From the NCBI RefSeq assembly GCF_014898055.3, contig NW_023601212.1:32476329-32540328 (forward strand): DNA of 64,000 nt, given 5' to 3'. Shown here piece by piece: positions 57,481 through 64,000 of the stretch. Numbering within the stretch: position 1 is the stretch's first letter; each line of letters opens with the position of its first letter. Both the position numbers and the translations under genes were made by a program. Origin of the DNA: Talpa occidentalis. Its lineage: Eukaryota > Chordata > Mammalia > Eulipotyphla > Talpidae. The notes beneath the pieces were generated by a model. That model ran no database searches and was not told the DNA's origin. It saw only the letters and a list, made by a program, of their open reading frames with translations.

Positions 57481-58773
57481 AAAATGCGAGTCTCCTTTGT
57501 TGCCTTGAGCACACCGTGAAATGGCCGCTAGCATTTCTACAGGCTAAAGAAATGATGCAGGACTGGGAGTAACTAAGGATGGAGTACACTCCATCAGCTG
57601 CCTCTGAGAGTAAGAGAAGGCTACCAGCCTCTACCCCACATAGCAGCTGCCTCTCCTTTCCAGTGGGTGCTATCAACAGCTGATTTGCATCATAAAGACT
57701 CTCCTTTATTTGTAGCTACTTCTGCTTTTCTGAGTCTTTGGGGACACTCTTCATTGGTGTTAGTGTCTCTGCTAATGTGCTCTTCTCTCTCTCTCCGCCC
57801 CCTGCTCCCCCCACCCGCTTCTCTCCCACACAGCTCCCTTGGAGGCGTCTGTCTTCCAGTACTTCCTGTGCTGCCCTAGTTCTTGAGTACTCCTGAATCC
57901 TTCCAGGATCTTTAATCAACATGAAGAATTTTTCATGTTTCTTCCTTTCAACTTCTTAAATTAACTAATGTTAATTTAACATCTGTTAAGTTTAAGGAGT
58001 AACTGCCCTTGAGGAGCTCACATCATCTGGAGGGTCCTGGAATAGAACAAAGATGCAGAGAAGCTCCCTATAAGAAGGTCAGGGATGCCCCATGTCTACT
58101 CCCCAAAGAGTCTCCCCACTGGAGGGAAGTCCAGGGCGAGTGGGTAGGAGGAATCAGGCAGTTCCATGTCTCACTTGGGCAAATGTCTGTACTGATTCCT
58201 TTCAAAATCCCCTTTCACTATGATGGAGGACTTTTGTGCCTTGGGGTGGGTAACAGACACTTGAAGGTGGTGATCCTGTACTTCTAAGTCGTATACAGTG
58301 TTGTAAGCCAATGGGGAAAAAAATGCCCTTTACTAACAGAGCAATTTCTCAGCACAAAAGTGGAACTCACAGAACAATGCAAATGAGGCAGAGACAGCAC
58401 TGACATGGAAAGAATAACAATATTATCCTAATGGCTTTGACATAAAATACAATCATAGGATGAAATTTACCCTGACGTCCTGTTCAGCGGCTCTGCAGGG
58501 ATGTCTTTCCCTCCCCACCCCTGCTGCAGGGGTCCCTGGCACAGTTTCTCCCTGAGAAGTAGGGGTATAGAGACTTTCCTTAAAGCCCCATCCCAAGCAG
58601 AGACATCAGCTCTTGCCAGCACCAGGTGTTAGACTCTGCCCTGTGAGGACACCCCTCCTTCTAGAATGCTACCTTGTCAAGCGCAGACTTGTCGGCTGTG
58701 GTGGGGACGCTGGGGCATGGAATCCACACTCGCCGTGATGCCATCAGCTGCAGGTGAACACTTCTCTTTGAGA
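57481..58773. other. unclassified sequence
   Basis: Nothing recognised in 1.3 kb. CT-rich near 57780-57830. Confidence 0.35.
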
Positions 58774-58812
58774 GTCAAAATAGCTCAGCTGGGAGAGCAT
58801 TAGACTGAACAT
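58774..58812 (+). pseudogene. 5'-half tRNA-Phe(GAA)-like remnant
   Basis: GTCAAAATAGCTCAGCTGGG then AGAGCATTAGACTGAACAT matches tRNA-Phe positions 1 to about 38, including the A box (TAGCTCAGCTGGG) and the GAA anticodon at 58807-58809. After this the T arm and acceptor end are not present, so it is a pseudogene or half-tRNA retrocopy. Confidence 0.75.
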
Positions 58813-59536
58813 TTCTCTTGGTGCTGAGCCTACAGTGATCTGGAGAAAGCTCAAGGGCTACTCGCGCTGAAGAGCAAATTCCTGCTTTTCAGAGCTAAGG
58901 ACACTTCAGGAGAACCTCATATACTGGAAACGAAAATAGAAATTTTTAAACAAGGCATTTATTCTCCTTGTGTTTGGGACTTAAAGATATGTCCAGTTTT
59001 ATCTAGGCCCCTAGCTTTGCTATGAGGCTTCCCACACCCAAAATTCAGCATGGACCCCCATTGTCCCTCACCTTCATTTAGATGGACATTTCCTCCTCAC
59101 TGGACCTTCCTGGGCCTCTCTCCACCCTGCATTTAACCACCCCTCCTCCATTTCATCATGACAAGGGACTCGCTGCGTGACATGGCTGGGAAGAGTTGAC
59201 TGGTCTGTGTTCTCTGCTTGTTCTGAGGGCTCCTCAAGCAGGGACTGGCCCTTTCCATCTGCACTGCCAGGTTCTCACAAAGCTACTGGCCAAATGCACT
59301 CTCTGAAGCTGCTCCTATCCCTGCTCTGAGGATTCATCTTGCTTCCTGGTCATCCCATCTTATTCTGAGCTCTGAGGTCACACTAAACAAGGTCGAGTGC
59401 TCAACAGAGAGATGACACTGACCCTGCTGGCAGATGACAGGCTGTTTTCAGGTCCACGAATGTGAGGAACTCAGCCAATTTCCATAGGATTCTGAGCTGA
59501 GTGACACTCCCTTCTGCCCATTCCCTTCCCGCAATA
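58813..59536. other. unclassified sequence
   Basis: Nothing recognised. Confidence 0.35.
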
Positions 59537-59548
59537 CACACACACACA

Positions 59549-59596
<48 letters not shown>
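59537..59596. repeat. compound (CA)n(CT)n(CA)n microsatellite
   Basis: A CA run, an uninterrupted CT run of about 13 units, then a second CA run. Confidence 0.95.
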
Positions 59597-59597
<1 letters not shown>

Positions 59598-59861
59598 CCC
59601 TCCCCCTCCCAGCCTTGGACAATGTTCTTCAGTTGAGTCATGTCCATTTCAGTCCTTTTACAGTTCATGGAACTAGAAATTACAATCTCTAAATCTTCCC
59701 CTCTGCATTCTGTTCAGTAGAGTGACTTTTCTAAGACCAAGTTTCCTGCAGACAGGTGGTGTAGATGTGGAGTGGAGAGTGGGAAACACATAGACCAACT
59801 CCAGAGTAAATAGCATAAGAAGCATTCAAATAACATCTCATAGCTAAATTATACATTCTGA

Positions 59862-60298
59862 CCTTCCCTCCCCCCAAATGGTAACAAGCATTCCTAGTCA
59901 TCGGCAGACTAGATAGATGATGGCACGAACAGCTCAACGCCATGACCCCGGGTGAGAACGCGCTCTGCTCCTGCTGCAGATCCTCCTGAGCACTGGGCTG
60001 CCTCCCACCATCATGGACCTCATCATGGGCACATTTGCCCCTGCAGGCCAGGCTCTGCCAGGGCATCTCTTGACTCAGGGCCTTTGTTAGAATAGGTGAT
60101 GTTCCCTGCCCCTCCCCTCTAACCTCAGGGTTTCTAGACTCTCACTGAGAACATCATCATATTTACCAATTAACCACATCAAATGAGGCAAAGGGTGACT
60201 CTCAGAGCTAATCCTGATGGAGATAGAGGGATGAACACACCCTTCCCAAAAGTGAAGCAAGGTGCAGGAAGCTAGTGGGAAGTCAGTCTATGACCTAG
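59862..60298 (-). repeat. inverted duplication copy 2 (unknown family)
   Basis: The reverse complement aligns to 54782-55214. On the minus strand a frame (60066 to 59731) begins MPWQSLACRGKCAHDEVHDG, mirroring copy 1. It continues through SPGVMALSCSCHHLSSLPMT, which is identical in both copies, then diverges where the repeat ends. Flanks differ between the copies, which puts the duplicate ends near 59862 and 60298. Confidence 0.85.
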
Positions 60299-60344
60299 AG
60301 AAGTCAACAATGAGAACAGAGTAGCCCAGAAGGAGGAGGAGGGG

Positions 60345-60468
60345 CCTCCATGGTGGCCTAGGAGCTAAGTCTCAGCGCTATCAAGCTATCACCACCATGG
60401 CCTGAGTTCAATCCCTGGCCAGGGAGCTTACCCATTCAAATCCCTCTACTTGCTCTCTACAGGCCATG
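60345..60468 (+). mobile_element. partial SINE (older subtype)
   Basis: GGGGCCTCCATGGTGGCCTA, CAGCGCTATCAAGCTATCAC and GTTCAATCCCTGGCCAGGGA match the older SINE head. It fades out after CTACTTGCTC, so the 3' half is lost. Confidence 0.8.
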
Positions 60469-60704
60469 AAGTACATAATCTCTGCTCTGACAGATTCTTG
60501 TGATAAGTGAATCGACAGTTCAGTGAGTTATAACATGTAATTGCTAGGTTTAAGATGTAATTTCTAAGTTTCTAGAAGCTAGCACCATTTTGGAATAGTA
60601 AGGCAGATGCAAGAAATGGCCTCCTCCTCCAATGACATCATTTCATGATAAGATCCTGTGGGAGAGGAAAATAAGTTAACATTCAAGTTAACATTCAAGT
60701 TCAT

Positions 60705-60890
60705 TTAATTGAACACCTTAAAAGAATCCTTTAAGGTAGTTAGGACAATAACCTCATTTAGTCACTAAGAAACTGAGTCTCACAGAATTTAATGTATTAT
60801 TGCAGCATACACTTCTCTAGCTAACAGGTTGGAAGACTTGGATTTTGTGGACCCAGGTTTCTCTGACTCCAAAGTCAGCTATTTGGGGCA
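60705..60890 (-). repeat. MIR SINE relic
   Basis: CTAAGAAACTGAGTCTCACA then GGACCCAGGTTTCTCTGACT in the antisense MIR order. Confidence 0.7.
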
Positions 60891-61060
60891 ATAATATATA
60901 CTATTTCAACTTTACATCACCTAAACTCTGTATTCTCATTATAGCATGGGAAAATGAATATCTACTGAAGGGATTGCTGTGAAGATTAAGAAAGAGAACA
61001 TAAGAAAAGCACAAGCACATTTCCTTTGTACTGGGCACAGTAACTACCAATTATTGGTTT
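60891..61060 (+). repeat. MIR SINE relic
   Basis: CTCATTATAGCATGGGAAAA, GGATTGCTGTGAAGATTAAG and GTACTGGGCACAGTAAC in the sense MIR order. It is inverted relative to the adjacent MIR. Confidence 0.7.
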
Positions 61061-61333
61061 GTTCTCCCCTCTAGAGATTGATCTACAAGATAGCTGGTAT
61101 TGTTACAACCTTGTAAATGCTGTCAAAATCTATTGTTCGTCTTGCTATTCAAATCTACCTACCAGTGCAGTCACCACATTTATGTGCTTCTTTATATTGT
61201 CACATGCAAGAAATGATATAAGACAATTTGCAAATGCATGCAGTTCAACAAGATAAATAAAAATTTAAAGTGTGTGGAAGGAGATACAAACAAAAAAGAA
61301 GAAGAAGAATTGGAAATCTGTTTAAAATCACAA

Positions 61334-61605
61334 GTGGGGCCTCCCTGGTGGCACAGGGGTTAAAGTCTCAGTGCTATCAAGCTATCGCCAGCCACTACAC
61401 ATGAGTTTGATCCCCGGCCAGGGAACTAGCCTACATGGTGCAGCAGACCTCTCCAGTCTCAGGCCGCTGCTCCCCTCAGCAGTGTATTCAGTAAATCTGC
61501 CTTTTCGGCTCTCCACTCTGTCTCTGGTGAATCCTCTCATCCCCTACACCTCTGGCCTATACCCCAGTTCTTTTATGCACAAATAAATAAAAATAAATCT
61601 AAAAT
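61334..61605 (+). mobile_element. tRNA-derived SINE (older subtype)
   Basis: GGGGCCTCCCTGGTGGCACA, AGTCTCAGTGCTATCAAGCT, B box GTTTGATCCCC, end ATAAATAAAAATAAATC, followed by a short (TAGA)n run (61611-61626). No clear TSD. Confidence 0.92.
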
Positions 61606-61626
61606 ATATAAATAGATAGATAGATA

Positions 61627-62773
61627 CCAGAAGTGAATTAGTATGCAAAATGCAAGGCCTAAGATTCTATGAAATTACTATTTCTGTATTTCTGTATGTT
61701 AACTCTCTGTGCACCAACCTTTGGCTCCATATTTCTAGCAATTAAAACAAAGAAGGAAACACAAAATGGTGATCAAGGGTATTTCTCTACAGAGAGGATG
61801 CTGTTCTCTCTCACACTCTACCCTACAAGCTGCCCCACTCAGGTTACACAGATCTCCCTTTTGAGTGAAAAGTATGGATTAGTATCTAAGCATGATTATT
61901 AGTAGTGTCCCTTTCACTGTCAGTTTTTATGACACAGTATATGGTCATCCCATGTCCCAACCCTCCCCCTCTTGCCTGTGTCTTCCCCATGTCTGTGCAT
62001 ACAAAATCCATCTTTGAGTCTAGCCTAAATAAGTACTTCTCTCAGAGACAGTGATTTCTCTTTTCTGTGAACTTCCACAGAGAAGAGAGAGATTGTGTGT
62101 GTGTGCTGTGAAGAAGAGTAAGTATAGCTTGGAATCTTTGGATACAAGTCTCCTGAACAACCTTAAAAATATATATATATAAAGTTGTTCTTCAATACAA
62201 ATGTGCAATGTCTGGGTTGAGGATCAGAAAAAGGTTTTGTCACTGCAAAACACTGTTCTGTGACTGCTCACAGGCCTCTGGGCAAATGTCACCAACTCCA
62301 TGGGTCTGGTCTAGAACTTTTCAAGATGTCTTGCATTTGTCAAGGCAGAGAGGTGATACAGTCTTATTGAGGTCATGCTGAAGATCGGTAACTGAGATGG
62401 GATGAAGACCAAGACTGGGGAATCCTGCATCTGTCTTCTGGATTCTCCACTCCCAATTTTCTTGTGGGATAACCTAAAGGTGTCAGAGAAATAAACAGAA
62501 CCATTAGGGTTCACTAGTGACATTAATATATTTCCTATCCTAGCCTTTTTAGGAATAGAAGTGGCAAGACTCCCATCCATTTTCATCATGGAATTCTGTA
62601 GTATGACTTCATTCTCCTACATGTTCCTCACATGTCAGAAATATTGCCTTTGCTGAAGTTATTTGAATCACCTCATTTGTGTGTATCATCTCTCTCTTGC
62701 CAGACTTGACTGACACAGACAACATGCAATAACTCCCATGACAACTATATGTTCAGAAGCCAAACAGGATAGT
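61627..62773. other. unclassified sequence
   Basis: Nothing recognised. Confidence 0.35.
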
Positions 62774-63077
62774 GCTTAATGGCGCAGCGGTTGAGCGCTG
62801 GGTTGGGAAACTGCCCTCAGCCTCTGAGGCACCGGTTCGATCCCCGGCTGCTCCCCGGCCACCGGATGAGGGTCCCACATGGTGCGCAGACCTCTCCTGC
62901 CGCCCGCTGCTCCCCTCAGCAGTGTACTTCGGTCCTTCTGCCTGCTCTGCTCCCCTCTCTGGCTCTGGTGAATTCTCTCACCCTCCTGCACTTCTGACTG
63001 TACCCAGTGCATGTATAAACAAAACAAACGAATAAATATAAATAAAAACACATGCCTCTTTAAAAAAAAAAAAAAAG
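62774..63077 (+). mobile_element. tRNA-derived SINE, first bases altered
   Basis: TTAATGGCGCAGCGGTTGAG (A box intact), B box GGTTCGATCCCC, body ACTTCGGTCCTTCTGCCTGC as in the copy at 42119, A-tail at 63062-63076. The usual GGGCCTCCC start is missing. Confidence 0.92.
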
Positions 63078-63844
63078 AATACGTAGGACACACAGACTAG
63101 TGTGAGAGTGAGCAAACTTCTGCCCTCGAATCACATGTAGCAATTCAAACAACATGTGACCCTATAGACATGTGAATAATAAATGACCCTATGAATTAAG
63201 CTACAATTATAGTAGAAATACATATTTTTCTGCTTTCTTCACTAATTTTAAAAACATTTATGTAAAACAATATGCATGTAATATTATGTATGTATTATGT
63301 ATGTAATAAAGGAGGTACATGGAAGTAAACTATATTGGGCTAAGATATAGCAAATAAGTAATTAAAATAATGAATTGTTGGGTTTGCAACAATCGATGTA
63401 GGTCCAGAGAGGAGCCAAGGCCATGGCCATGGCAGGTCTGTAGTCAGTAGGGGTAAAGGAGGAACCCTGGGTCCTGAGGATGGTGTTGAGAGGGTTGTGG
63501 AAGGGATTGGGTAGTCTTTGCCAAACACTTCAGACCGCCACTCACAGGTGATACCATATGCAGAGTAAACATCTAAGTCAATGATTTTCCTAAATCCTAG
63601 ACAACTAAGTATGGGTAGTGAGTCCATTCCCCTCATATCAGATACTCCCTGACTATAATGAGAAAATAGACCCAGATGTTTTCTGTCTGTTAAAACAAGC
63701 GTCAATGGACTTCAATATCTGAAGTTATAAATCAGTATTTATCATTAACTAGTTAACATGTTTTATTAGCATCTGCAAAGCCCATCATTTTGTAAAGTAA
63801 GAGACACCATGGAACCTCAAAAGAACAAGTGTACAAGATACTAT
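63078..63844. other. unclassified sequence
   Basis: Nothing recognised. A small TATGTATG repeat lies near 63280-63305. Confidence 0.35.
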
Positions 63845-63965
63845 AGAAAGCTAGAGTCCTGGATTCTAGTTCCAAAGCTTTCAATAATATAATTTCTCCA
63901 CTCGATAAGCTACTCAACTTCTCTGGGTTTCTAAACCCTCCCCTATCTCTAAAGGAAAGTGTCTG
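63845..63965 (+). repeat. MIR SINE relic
   Basis: AGTCCTGGATTCTAGTTCCA, TAAGCTACTCAACTTCTCTG and CTATCTCTAAAGGAAAG follow the sense MIR order. Confidence 0.65.
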
Positions 63966-64000
63966 CATCATCTCAGTTCATTCTAACTCTTTGATAGGCC

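Overview
This is placental-mammal nuclear DNA, intergenic or intronic. It contains full-length and truncated L1 retrotransposons with poly(A) tails and target-site duplications (TSDs), many copies of a tRNA-derived SINE with internal A/B boxes and an (A/T)-rich tail, endogenous-retrovirus LTRs, and old pan-mammalian repeats (MIR, L2, Tigger1, MLT1/MaLR, ancient L1M). I found no host protein-coding gene, and nothing bacterial, phage or CRISPR-like. I do not recognise the abundant SINE as Alu, B1/B2, CAN, BOV, CHR, ERE or VES. That points away from primates, rodents, carnivores, ruminants, horses and vesper bats. A less-sampled laurasiatherian such as a pangolin would fit, but that is a guess.

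Layout. 0-10 kb: a Tigger1 remnant (311-599), a 478-bp solo LTR with a 4-bp TSD (1554-2031), and a second solo LTR on the minus strand (4525-5121) with a tRNA-Glu-like segment near its 3' end, then MIR/L2 relics and a TG-rich tract. 10.4-24 kb: an antisense L1 with a nested SINE (10448-11379); then a near full-length but decayed sense L1 (about 13385-20850) carrying three SINEs. Its tail is interrupted by a younger 5'-inverted (twin-primed) L1 (20865-23945). 24-50 kb: mostly old or unclassified sequence with scattered SINEs, short L1 3' ends, and a 261-bp insert with 6-bp direct repeats that splits a MIR (45659-45919). 50.6-54.3 kb: an ancient antisense L1M that has received a short SINE, a young 1.76-kb L1 with a long intact reading frame, and an MLT1 LTR. 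54.8-60.3 kb: two copies of a ~430-bp sequence in inverted orientation, about 4.65 kb apart, of unknown origin. 58.8 kb: a 5'-half tRNA-Phe-like remnant. 60-64 kb: SINEs and MIRs.

How it fits together. Nesting gives relative ages: L1M/MIR/L2, then MLT1 and Tigger1, then L1 with 3'UTR type A, then L1 with type B plus most SINEs. The most interesting leads are the inverted unknown duplication, the tRNA-Glu-bearing LTR, the 261-bp insert, and a head-only short form of the SINE. Boundaries and identities were judged by eye. No database search was run.
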